From: UBA11524 sp045591175
GTDB taxonomy: Bacteria > Bacillota > Clostridia > Christensenellales > Aristaeellaceae
DNA: 5,483 nt
NCBI GenBank assembly: GCA_045591175.1
Contig: JAZNSI010000008.1
Span: 1 to 5,483 of the forward strand
Direction of reading: 5' to 3'
Part shown: piece after piece, positions 1-4,532 of the stretch
Position numbering within the stretch: position 1 is the first letter of the stretch
Layout: each line of letters starts with the position of its first letter
Notes under the pieces: generated by a model
Told to the model about the DNA's origin: nothing
Seen by the model: only the letters and a program-made list of their open reading frames with translations
Databases searched by the model: none
Program-made: the position numbers and the translations under genes

Positions 1-142
1 TGATACCGTCCGGCTGGGAACCAATGTACCTCTTGACCGTCGCATAGCTGATGTCCAGTCGTGTGGCAATCTCCGCATTGCTCAGTCCTTCTTCCTCACG
101 CATACGCATCATTTCCGCCGCAGTTACTTCACACTTCTTCAA
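1..142 (-). CDS. Helix-turn-helix DNA-binding protein, N-terminal part
   Basis: The reading frame runs off the left edge; 47 residues are visible. The segment around residues 19-41 (GLSNAEIATRLDISYATVKR) reads as a helix-turn-helix of the kind found in small phage and transposase-related regulators: a first helix that ends in IATRL, a turn at DIS, and a recognition helix YATVKRYI. The chosen start is TTG at 142-140, because GGAGG at 151-155 lies 8 bases upstream and the frame is open from there. In-frame ATG codons exist at residues 11, 12 and 14 but have no comparable ribosome binding site. The start overlaps the 3' end of rusA by 14 bases, so translation is probably coupled. A role as a late-early regulator is plausible but not shown. 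The rest of the protein is outside the window, so its family cannot be fixed. Confidence 0.72.
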   Translation of the reverse strand, partial: MKKCEVTAAEMMRMREEEGLSNAEIATRLDISYATVKRYIGSQPDGI

Positions 143-554
143 TTTCGTATCCTCCCTCAATTTCGATATACAGTCCGGGGTATTCCCCGTATTTTTTTGT
201 CACATGGCATTCGGTCACTTGCTTGTCGTCCAGATACGCCACGCCGTTCAGCGCATCCAGCACTGCTTTTACAGCGTTGTCCACGTCCGGCTTGCGCAGA
301 GGCAGTTTTTCGCCGTTGAGGCAGGCTTCCCGCATCCACTTGGGATAACTCTTGGGGATGGGTATCAGCACCGTCAGCCGCACGATTACGCCGCCGGTGA
401 ATGGCTGTGCATTCCTGTGCCGCAGCATGTACGCCATGGCAATCTGCTGCTCGTAGCGCTTGTCCTCGCTGGCCTTGTACATCCCCCATTTTCCTTTCCG
501 GGGTCTGCCCTGCCCTCTCGGCTGCCCGAACCATTCGAAGGTTCTCAGTTCCAT
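129..554 (-). CDS. rusA: RusA-family Holliday junction resolvase
   Basis: This 141-residue protein is the size usual for RusA, an endonuclease that cleaves Holliday junctions in phage DNA. The diagnostic block is at residues 88-112: KPDVDNAVKAVLDALNG followed by YLDDKQV. By alignment with E. coli RusA, Asp90, Asp92 and Asp110 match the catalytic aspartates (D70, D72, D91) and Lys96 matches K76. The loop between them is one residue shorter. The N-terminal part (FEWFGQPRGQGRPR) also fits the family. The ATG at 554 is chosen because GGGAGGTG lies six bases before it. The frame continues far upstream to 812, but that extension overlaps two other genes and has no family similarity. The gene overlaps the small basic ORF before it by 10 bases and the helix-turn-helix gene after it by 14. 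It probably resolves recombination intermediates made by the annealing proteins upstream in the operon. Confidence 0.93.
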   Translation of the reverse strand: MELRTFEWFGQPRGQGRPRKGKWGMYKASEDKRYEQQIAMAYMLRHRNAQPFTGGVIVRLTVLIPIPKSYPKWMREACLNGEKLPLRKPDVDNAVKAVLDALNGVAYLDDKQVTECHVTKKYGEYPGLYIEIEGGYEIEEV

Positions 555-688
555 TTTGCCCACCTCCCTGCCCTGCGCTTGCGCTTGGGGTCGTTGATTT
601 TGTCCTTGCTCTTTACCCGGTGTTTGGGCAGCAGGTGGCGAATGGCGTTGTAGCTCTCTCGAAGAATGGTGCGTTCTTCTTTGTCCAT
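545..688 (-). CDS. Small basic phage protein of 47 residues
   Basis: This ORF starts at ATG 688, which shares one base with the stop codon of the replication gene (TGATG). A site AGGGGA lies about 6 bases upstream. It ends 10 bases inside rusA. The product begins MDKEERTILRESYNAIRHLL, a probable amphipathic helix, and its second half is very rich in Lys and Arg (around residues 22-45), ending RRAGRWAKWN. The charge suggests nucleic-acid binding, but this is inference; I recognise no family. The stop/start overlaps on both sides and the ribosome binding site argue that it is a real translated gene. Without it there would be a 133-base gap in an otherwise gapless array. Confidence 0.66.
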   Translation of the reverse strand: MDKEERTILRESYNAIRHLLPKHRVKSKDKINDPKRKRRAGRWAKWN

Positions 689-1410
689 CAATGTCCCCTT
701 GCTGCCCGCACTTGGGCGAATAGATCGCCGGAAGACTGATCCAACTGCTCCTCGGTATACTCCCGCTGGTTGTATGCTTGTGCCGACACCGTCTTTCCAG
801 CACCGCTGTCACGCTTTTCCCACGTTCTTACAGCAGCTTTCCAATCCTTCATCGGTTGTGCCCCAACCTTCCAGCCCTTGGCAGTGTAAAAGTCCACAAA
901 TGATTCGGCATCCACACGGTTGCCTCTTTCCCGGCAGTAAGCCTTTACTTCGTCCACTGTGGGTGGAGTGAAGCGCGCGTGCGCGCCTATTTCCGTATTC
1001 GGATTCGGATTGGATTCGGATTGGATTGGATTACGGGAACATTTGATATCATCTGATATCATTTGATTGCAACTGATTTCAGCTTCGTCCATTCCCGGAA
1101 ACTTGGATTTTTTTGCCCTGATCTGCTGATGCCTGTCCCATGTCTTCATCTGCAAGAAGGGTTTACCGCCTACCTCGTAGAGGCAAACCAGTTCAGCAGA
1201 GGTCAACGCCCGGAGGGCACCTTCCATTTGAGCGGGGCGAATATCCTTAAGGGGAAACAGCTTGGAAGCAAGGATTTTCGGTCTTGCATCCATCCGTCCG
1301 TAATCGTCACAATTAACAATCATCCGATAGAATACGGTTTCATGGAATGCGGATAGCTGGTCGATGTTTTCGCTGGTGCAGATGCTTTCTTTGATAATTC
1401 TGCTTGGCAT
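688..1410 (-). CDS. Phage replication initiator/organizer (winged-helix plus helicase-loader-like tail)
   Basis: The product is 240 residues. Residues 1-105 (starting MPSRIIKESICTS, with DDYGRMDARPKILASKLFPL and a later GGKPFLQMKTWDRHQ) match the N-terminal domain common to Bacillota phage replication proteins, probably a winged-helix origin-binding domain. Residues 106-147 are a polar, Asn/Ser/Pro-rich linker. Residues 148-198 contain FVDFYTAKGWKVG and PMKDWKAAVRTWE, a tail shared by DnaD/DnaB-like phage replication proteins that is thought to contact the helicase loader. The start is ATG 1410, since AAGGGGGTG ends six bases before it; the GTG at 1419 lies within that site. It begins 13 bases after ssb stops. 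The DNA encoding the linker is full of repeats (see the origin candidate), as in lambda O and several replisome organizers. The family assignment is from sequence pattern only. Confidence 0.8.
   Translation of the reverse strand: MPSRIIKESICTSENIDQLSAFHETVFYRMIVNCDDYGRMDARPKILASKLFPLKDIRPAQMEGALRALTSAELVCLYEVGGKPFLQMKTWDRHQQIRAKKSKFPGMDEAEISCNQMISDDIKCSRNPIQSESNPNPNTEIGAHARFTPPTVDEVKAYCRERGNRVDAESFVDFYTAKGWKVGAQPMKDWKAAVRTWEKRDSGAGKTVSAQAYNQREYTEEQLDQSSGDLFAQVRAARGH
997..1032. repeat. GGATT tandem repeats (six copies)
   Basis: On the plus strand GGATT occurs at 1001, 1007, 1012, 1018, 1023 and 1028, with alternating 5- and 6-base spacing depending on an intervening C. On the coding strand this reads AATCC and encodes the Asn/Pro/Ser-rich part of the linker (NPIQSESNPNP). 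The mixed 5/6 spacing breaks the reading-frame period, so the repetition belongs to the DNA rather than to a protein repeat. Confidence 0.8.
1042..1081. repeat. Four tandem 10-bp iteron-like units
   Basis: Units start at 1042, 1052, 1062 and 1072: TTTGATATCA, TCTGATATCA, TTTGATTGCA and ACTGATTTCA. All share TGAT at the same place, and the first two contain the self-complementary octamer TGATATCA. The 10-base period would put each unit on the same face of the helix, as expected for sites bound cooperatively by an initiator. Confidence 0.72.
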
Positions 1411-1423
1411 CTGTCCCACCCCC

Positions 1424-1804
1424 TTAGAAAGGGAGTGGCTCGTCTACAGCGACGAATTGGCTTTCCTGCTGAATGGCCTTGCGTTCCTCGGCTTCGTAGC
1501 TGTCCTCGCTCTTGCTCAGAAACTCCACATCATCCGCACGAACCTCAAGGCTTGCTCTGGCTTCGCCGTTCTTGTCCGTGTAGGCACTGGCTGTAATCGT
1601 GCCTGTAACGGCCACCTTGCGGCCTTTCGCCAGATACTGACGGCAGATATCGCCCAGCTTGTTCCACGCCGTCACACGCACAAAATCGGTCTTGTCTTTT
1701 CCGTTATTCGCTGCCACGGTGAACGTACACAGCGAAGCACCGCTCTGGGTGGTCTTGGTTTCGGGGTCACGGGTCAAATTCCCGGTCAAATAGGTTTTCA
1801 GCAT
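1424..1804 (-). CDS. ssb: Single-stranded DNA-binding protein
   Basis: The product is 126 residues. Residues 1-98 form an SSB-type OB fold: LTGNLTRDPETK near the start, SLCTFTVAAN, TDFVRVTAWNKLGDICRQYL, GRKVAVTGTI, and the final strand LEVRADDVEFL. The C-terminus DEPLPF is a version of the acidic tip (DDDIPF in E. coli) that recruits partner proteins. The linker between fold and tip is only about 20 residues, so the protein is shorter than host SSBs, which are usually 160-180. The start is ATG 1804, preceded by GGAGG at a 9-base distance; the frame extends six codons further upstream without family support. The start lies 38 bases inside the preceding HNH-like gene. It protects single strands during phage replication and works with the annealing protein encoded upstream. 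Confidence 0.95.
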   Translation of the reverse strand: MLKTYLTGNLTRDPETKTTQSGASLCTFTVAANNGKDKTDFVRVTAWNKLGDICRQYLAKGRKVAVTGTITASAYTDKNGEARASLEVRADDVEFLSKSEDSYEAEERKAIQQESQFVAVDEPLPF

Positions 1805-2096
1805 TGTTTCCGTCCTCCACATAATTTTTCCCGAACACTTCCATGAATTTTTCGTGTCCGTATTTCCTCTCGAACGCCACTTGGCACTTGGCTTTCAGTT
1901 CCCGGTCAAGGGTTTTGTTGAAGTGTACGCCGTAGTTGGCCATATTGTGCCAATCGGATCTCAGCCACACCCAGCATCCCCATTCCTCGCTCTTTTGCCG
2001 TCTGCCGATGCCAGCGTATATGTGATGCTTGTGCAGGTTTACATGGCTTCCTGTAACGTAGCACTTCTTTTCAGTCTGAAGCAGGCTTTCGCTCAT
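1767..2096 (-). CDS. HNH-like phage protein, probable nuclease
   Basis: The product is 109 residues. It has CYVTG at residues 12-16, HKHHI at 22-26, and WVWLR followed by WHNMANYGVHFN at 43-60, then a helical tail with FERKYGHEKFMEVFGKNY. The Cys, the paired histidines and the later His-Asn are spaced like a compact His-Me finger (HNH) site. Similar small proteins are common next to recombination genes of Bacillota phages, where they are annotated as HNH endonucleases or as unknown. The usual pair of structural CxxC motifs is absent, so catalytic activity is not certain. The start is ATG 2096, because AGGAGA lies about 7 bases before it; an upstream in-frame ATG at 2117 would place that site inside the gene. 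It overlaps the preceding gene by 26 bases. Confidence 0.7.
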   Translation of the reverse strand: MSESLLQTEKKCYVTGSHVNLHKHHIYAGIGRRQKSEEWGCWVWLRSDWHNMANYGVHFNKTLDRELKAKCQVAFERKYGHEKFMEVFGKNYVEDGNNAENLFDREFDP

Positions 2097-2325
2097 AATA
2101 TATCTCCTCGTCAACATCAGCCCTGCATATAAGAAGAATTTCGGTAAGGCCGTTGCATCTTCGTATGCTTATTTTCCTTTTGTCAAGCGCTGGGGCGATT
2201 TCTTTAATTGTCTGTCGCAAGAGTTTTTTCATTTCTGAAATTTCTTTTTCGGTGGCGTTTGACGAAAGGTATCCATGGCAACCAAGAGTTACCGTTGCTT
2301 TATTGTTGCGTTGGCTTTCGCTCAC
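2071..2325 (-). CDS. Unknown phage protein of 84 residues
   Basis: GTG 2325 is the start: GGGGAGGTG lies 6 bases before it, among the best ribosome binding sites in the window. The gene overlaps the NinB-like gene by 26 bases and the HNH-like gene by 26. The product begins with a polar stretch, then TVTLGCHGYLSS, a charged helix (EKEISEMKKLLRQTIKEI), and a strand-like end with two cysteines (RRCNGLTEILLICRADV). No known domain is recognised. The position between two recombination genes suggests a role in the same process, but nothing in the sequence proves it. Confidence 0.75.
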   Translation of the reverse strand: MSESQRNNKATVTLGCHGYLSSNATEKEISEMKKLLRQTIKEIAPALDKRKISIRRCNGLTEILLICRADVDEEIYYERKPASD

Positions 2326-2845
2326 GCTTCCACCTCCCCAGCATCCTGTTCATTTCTTCATCCGTTACGGTGGGGATTCCAAGGCTTTCCGCATCCTGCA
2401 CCACATATTGGATAAACCTTGCCATCTCGCTGCTGTCGAAGCTGGAAGAGCCGTAGATCAGCCGAATGTTGGTGCATCCGTCTATCTTGCTGTCCATCCT
2501 CTCGCCCACCCAGCCGGTGCCGTTGTGTTCCCATCCCTCCAGCAGTTTAGCTACCGCTTGGTTGGGCACACACACAATGGTGGTCTTGATGCCGGTCTCT
2601 TTAATCAGCCGCTTGTAGTATTCTTCCGGGCTTTCCTTGCTTTTCTCAGCAATCTTCCCGATAAGCACCCACGCATAGGCATTGGCGTTCAGGCTCCGTG
2701 GCTTGTGCCACTTCTTCACATCCAAGAGCAGCGGGAGGGTTTTGAACGCCTCCCACAAGCTCCACACATCCTCTCGGATGCCGGTAAAAGTCACGCTGTA
2801 GCTTCCGTCACGAGCCATCACAGGCTCTTGCATAAAGCACTTCAC
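2300..2845 (-). CDS. NinB-like recombination protein
   Basis: The product is 181 residues if translation starts at GTG 2845, which overlaps the stop of the annealing-protein gene (GTGA); an in-frame ATG at 2833 is the alternative. Residues 48-81 (HKPRSLNANAYAWVLIGKIA, then PEEYYKRLIKETG) resemble the RSLxQNAxxW segment of lambda NinB (Orf), a protein that binds single-stranded DNA and SSB and assists Red recombination. The rest (GWEHNGTGWVGE, DGCTNIRLIYGSSSFDSSEM, and a C-terminal helix) is typical of a widespread Bacillota phage family of unknown structure. It is longer than NinB (about 146). The neighbours, an annealing protein upstream and an HNH-like protein and SSB downstream, support a recombination-mediator role. 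The NinB link is a pattern resemblance, not proven homology. Confidence 0.6.
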   Translation of the reverse strand: MKCFMQEPVMARDGSYSVTFTGIREDVWSLWEAFKTLPLLLDVKKWHKPRSLNANAYAWVLIGKIAEKSKESPEEYYKRLIKETGIKTTIVCVPNQAVAKLLEGWEHNGTGWVGERMDSKIDGCTNIRLIYGSSSFDSSEMARFIQYVVQDAESLGIPTVTDEEMNRMLGRWKRERKPTQQ

Positions 2846-3501
2846 AGCCCCACCATCTTTTCAATGGCCTTGCAAAGGCTGTCAAAGTCCACAGGGGTCA
2901 TGTCCTTGCTGGGAATGTCCTGCGCCAGTCCCTGCTTTATGGCTTCGCCCCGCAGTCTTGCAAAGTCAGCCTTTTTGCAGTTCATGTGCTTGCACCATCC
3001 GTCGATTGCCGTATTCACGTTAAATGTGTTGGGCGGGTCAATGCTGGTAACGGTCACGTTGCTGATAGGTGGCTTCTTCACCGTCTTGGGCACTTCCATG
3101 GCATCATCGGGCGTGTCCCCTTCGGGCAGGTCTTCCCCGGCGTAGATGTACAGCCCCAGCCCATGCCGTGCCACCGCCTTGGTCAGGCTGCGCTGGATGG
3201 TCTTGTTTACATCAAAGGATGTAATCTGGTCAACCGGGATGCTCTTGTTTTTGAAGTCCATCACGGGCAGCATTTCAATCATTTCAATGCCCTCGGCGGT
3301 AACGCCCGTCTTTACCCATGCGGTCTTGCCATCGTGGTGGTAGTTCAGCCCGTCCTTGTTTTCGTAGATGGTGTAGGTTGCATCCGGGCAGCGTTTTTTC
3401 AGTTCTGCCCATGCCCACGCCCACGAAAGATAGGTCAGGTTGTTCTTTTTTTCCGTGTGTCCGTTTACGTTGATTGCGTTGAGCGTTTCAAACAGGCTCA
3501 T
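2842..3501 (-). CDS. Single-strand annealing protein of the Sak3/DUF1071 type
   Basis: The product is 219 residues. Residues 1-128 carry the family signatures: LTYLSWAWAWAELKKRCPDA (22-41), VKTGVTAEGIEM, MLPVMDFKNKSI (78-89), and IQRSLTKAVARHGLGLYIYA followed by GEDLPEG. Proteins of this group, related to Rad52-like phage recombinases such as lactococcal Sak3, pair complementary single strands during replication and repair. Residues 129-165 are a Pro/Asp-rich linker, and the rest is a small helical C-terminal domain of unknown role. The start is ATG 3501, with GGAGG 9 bases upstream; it overlaps the stop of the previous gene (ATGA). SSB and RusA in the same operon are its expected partners. 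Confidence in the family is high; activity is inferred. Confidence 0.87.
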   Translation of the reverse strand: MSLFETLNAINVNGHTEKKNNLTYLSWAWAWAELKKRCPDATYTIYENKDGLNYHHDGKTAWVKTGVTAEGIEMIEMLPVMDFKNKSIPVDQITSFDVNKTIQRSLTKAVARHGLGLYIYAGEDLPEGDTPDDAMEVPKTVKKPPISNVTVTSIDPPNTFNVNTAIDGWCKHMNCKKADFARLRGEAIKQGLAQDIPSKDMTPVDFDSLCKAIEKMVGL

Positions 3502-3680
3502 ACCAGATACCCTCCTCTGTAATCATCTTCGTTCTGGTCATAATCGGCTTCCATCTTGCTCTGGCGGCGACGGCGACGGTCATAGCCGTATAGGTTCATA
3601 TCCTGCCAGTATTCTTCGTTGGCATCAGCAAGGCGTTCAATAGCCAGTTCTGCTTCAAGCATGGTCTGTTCAGTTTTCAT
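3498..3680 (-). CDS. Small charged phage protein of 60 residues
   Basis: ATG 3680 is preceded by AAGGAG at a distance of 11 bases, and the stop overlaps the start of the annealing-protein gene by four bases. The first half (EAELAIERLADANEEYWQDM) is an acidic probable helix. The middle is a run of five arginines (RRRRR, residues 35-39), and the end is acidic and tyrosine-rich. No known family is recognised. Its ribosome binding site lies inside a plus-strand promoter (3682-3710), so transcription of that strand could interfere with its expression. Confidence 0.7.
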   Translation of the reverse strand: MKTEQTMLEAELAIERLADANEEYWQDMNLYGYDRRRRRQSKMEADYDQNEDDYRGGYLV

Positions 3681-3681
3681 A

Positions 3682-3710
3682 TTGACAATGACTCCTTATT
3701 TTGTTATAAT
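3682..3710 (+). promoter_or_regulatory. Perfect-consensus sigma-70/sigma-A promoter
   Basis: TTGACA at 3682-3687 and TATAAT at 3705-3710 are separated by exactly 17 bases. All twelve consensus positions and the optimal spacing are met, which is very rare by chance and suggests strong transcription by the host vegetative holoenzyme. It faces against the minus-strand operon and overlaps the ribosome binding site of the 60-residue gene. Transcription should begin near 3717-3720. No ORF with a start and ribosome binding site follows. Confidence 0.8.
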
Positions 3711-3716
3711 TTGATT

Positions 3717-3776
3717 GTGTGATTTCATCGGCTGGAGAAGTCAGGCTGTTGGTAGCGGCCTGGCTTCTCTTTTTTT
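3717..3776 (+). ncRNA. Predicted short antisense RNA of about 55-60 nt
   Basis: The RNA is inferred from a perfect promoter immediately upstream and a strong terminator at its end. It would have an unpaired 5' part of about 17 nt and then a single terminator hairpin with loop UUGGUAG. It holds no usable reading frame. It is fully complementary to the minus-strand message across the end of the 99-residue gene (its last 12 or so codons) and the leader of the 60-residue gene. Possible roles are control of the operon junction by pairing or transcriptional collision, or action in trans on host or phage messages. The start site is approximate. I know of no described family that matches. Confidence 0.55.
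3734..3776 (+). terminator. Rho-independent terminator, plus strand only
   Basis: The stem is formed by 3735-3748 (GAGAAGTCAGGCTG) and 3756-3769 (CGGCCTGGCTTCTC): 14 pairs, two of them G-U, around a 7-nt loop (TTGGTAG), followed by a run of seven T at 3770-3776. Read on the minus strand, the two G-U pairs become A-C mismatches and no T run follows, so it should stop only plus-strand transcription and leave the operon untouched. Confidence 0.85.
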
Positions 3777-4040
3777 GCGACGAATTTCGAGAAACGGCCC
3801 CGACAGGTTCGCTTCCAGAGTGGTGTAACCCAGTTCCTTGAATTTCCGTAACGCCTTGCGCTTCTGCCCTTTTGCTACCACATCTGGTCTAGGTTCGCCC
3901 CGAAAATCGTAAATCACGTTCGGCACTTCATAAGCGGCCACCTTGCGGAAATTTTCGCGCTCATGCAGGTCATATTTCAGATTGCCATTGTGCAGCCCAG
4001 TCCTTTTTTCTGGCAGCTTTTTGCCATACCAGATTCGCAT
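3741..4040 (-). CDS. Unknown basic phage protein of 99 residues
   Basis: The start is ATG 4040, which shares a base with the stop of the helix-turn-helix gene (TGATG) and has AAGGGGGG 6-7 bases upstream; the frame extends twelve codons further but without a better site. The product is strongly basic (GQKRKALRKFKELGYTTLEA, EIRRKKREARPLP) with a central VPNVIYDFRGEPRPDVV. No signal peptide or membrane segment is seen, and no family is recognised. The charge hints at nucleic-acid contact. Its last 12 or so codons are covered by the predicted plus-strand terminator, whose sequence they therefore also encode. Confidence 0.72.
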   Translation of the reverse strand: MRIWYGKKLPEKRTGLHNGNLKYDLHERENFRKVAAYEVPNVIYDFRGEPRPDVVAKGQKRKALRKFKELGYTTLEANLSGPFLEIRRKKREARPLPTA

Positions 4041-4219
4041 CACAGTTCCCCCCTTTCTTGCACACCGGCAATCCATTCCACGAATTTGTCTGCCAGCATG
4101 TACTTTACATTGCCGATTGTAACGATGGGCGCATCGTCCCTCCGAAACAGCCGGTAAGCGTTGTCCCGGCTCAGCCCCATGGCCTGCAAGTCCTTTACCC
4201 TCAAAAACAGTTTGTCCAT
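4040..4219 (-). CDS. Excisionase-like helix-turn-helix protein
   Basis: The product is 59 residues. LRVKDLQAMGLSRDNAYRLF (residues 6-25) is a MerR/excisionase-type helix-turn-helix, followed by a wing (APIVTIGNVKYMLADKFVEW, residues 30-49) that holds the strand pair and final helix usual for this small domain. Such proteins act as directionality factors or as small regulators in phages. The ATG at 4219 is fixed by AAAGGAGGAG about 6 bases upstream. It follows the tRNA-Pro gene by 26 bases on the same strand and is translationally coupled to the 99-residue gene. No integrase is present in the window, so the excisionase role is open. Confidence 0.8.
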   Translation of the reverse strand: MDKLFLRVKDLQAMGLSRDNAYRLFRRDDAPIVTIGNVKYMLADKFVEWIAGVQERGEL

Positions 4220-4245
4220 TGTGTCTCCTCCTTTTATTTTTAGTA

Positions 4246-4321
4246 TGGTGTCAGCGGTGAGGCTCGAACTCACGGCCTCCTGATCCCAAATCAGGCACGC
4301 TGCCAACTGCGCTACGCCGAC
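4246..4321 (-). tRNA. tRNA-Pro, anticodon UGG
   Basis: The cloverleaf is complete: acceptor GTCGGCG with CGCTGAC (one G-U), T8 and A9, D-stem GCGC with GCGT, anticodon stem CCTGA with TCAGG around the loop TTTGGGA, a 5-base variable loop, T-stem GTGAG with CTCAC and loop TTCGAGC, discriminator A73, and an encoded CCA (4246-4248). U33 and G37 are as expected for proline. Odd feature: the first pair is G1-C72, while bacterial tRNA-Pro normally has C1-G72, a known recognition element for E. coli-type prolyl-tRNA synthetase. The tRNA lies on the operon strand and is probably cut out of the long transcript. Confidence 0.93.
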
Positions 4322-4327
4322 AGGATA

Positions 4328-4457
4328 GCCTCCCTTTGCCGTGCTTGTTAAGGAGAATAAAGGAGGAACCATTGCACGGAGGGAGGCGGCGTTGGTGAGG
4401 GGTTCAGTACCAACCGCCTGGGCTTATAGCCCTGAAGTATGCCCGTCACCAGACGGG
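4328..4457 (-). other. Highly structured spacer between the tRNA genes
   Basis: In transcript order after tRNA-Thr there is a hairpin CCCGTC/GACGGG with a 4-nt loop (4442-4457); a hairpin GGGCT/AGCCC with a 3-nt loop (4420-4432); a longer one joining 4414-4419 and 4409-4413 with 4384-4389 and 4392-4396, with a 2-nt bulge and 12-nt loop; and a fourth joining 4374-4379 with 4339-4344, extended by 4381-4387 with 4328-4334. The fourth hairpin's loop (4345-4373) carries CCUCC and UCUCCUU. The third and fourth hairpins both need bases 4384-4387, so their outer stems exclude each other. No coding frame with a start signal is seen. Confidence 0.55.
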
Positions 4458-4532
4458 TGGAGCCGACGGTGGGGCTCGAACCCACAACCTGCGGATTACA
4501 AATCCGCTGCTCTGCCGTTGAGCTACATCGGC
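4458..4532 (-). tRNA. tRNA-Thr, anticodon UGU
   Basis: The cloverleaf is complete: acceptor GCCGATG with CGTCGGC (one G-U), T8 and A9, D-stem GCTC with GAGC and loop AACGGCA, anticodon stem GCGGA with TCCGC around the loop TTTGTAA, variable loop AGGTT, T-stem GTGGG with CCCAC and loop TTCGAGC, discriminator T73, and an encoded CCA (4458-4460). The anticodon UGU reads ACA and, depending on modification, other ACN codons. U73 is compatible with Clostridia tRNA-Thr. A hairpin begins directly after the CCA and may direct 3' processing. Confidence 0.95.

Larger units (their letters stand above)
973..1081. other. Candidate phage replication origin inside the initiator gene
   Basis: Three kinds of symmetric or repeated sequence are packed into 109 bases: a perfect GC palindrome arm pair (GCGCGC at 973-978 and 981-986, separated by GT), six GGATT copies at 1001-1032, and four 10-bp tandem units at 1042-1081. 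They fall in the part of the gene that encodes the flexible linker between the DNA-binding and helicase-loader-like domains. Phage initiators commonly bind iterons located within their own gene; lambda O is the classic case. That this segment is the origin is inference from position and repeat content. Confidence 0.5.

Noticed and set aside
2153..3145. Long plus-strand open frame of 330 codons
   Set aside because: It is the mirror of the NinB-like and annealing-protein genes. Its product has no family pattern, and there is no ribosome binding site at its start.
3700..3745. A minus-strand promoter overlapping the plus-strand -10 (TATAAC read in reverse)
   Set aside because: No acceptable -35 sequence is found at 16-18 bases, and the operon genes are continuous through this point.
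4359..4398. AAAGGAGG followed by TTG and an eight-codon frame on the plus strand, resembling a leader peptide
   Set aside because: No plus-strand promoter is seen nearby, and the purine-rich stretch is better explained as the complement of the hairpin loop of the operon transcript.
4246..4532. The tRNA pair as a phage integration site
   Set aside because: Phage-like genes in the same orientation lie on both sides, no integrase is present, and no partial tRNA duplicate was found in the window.
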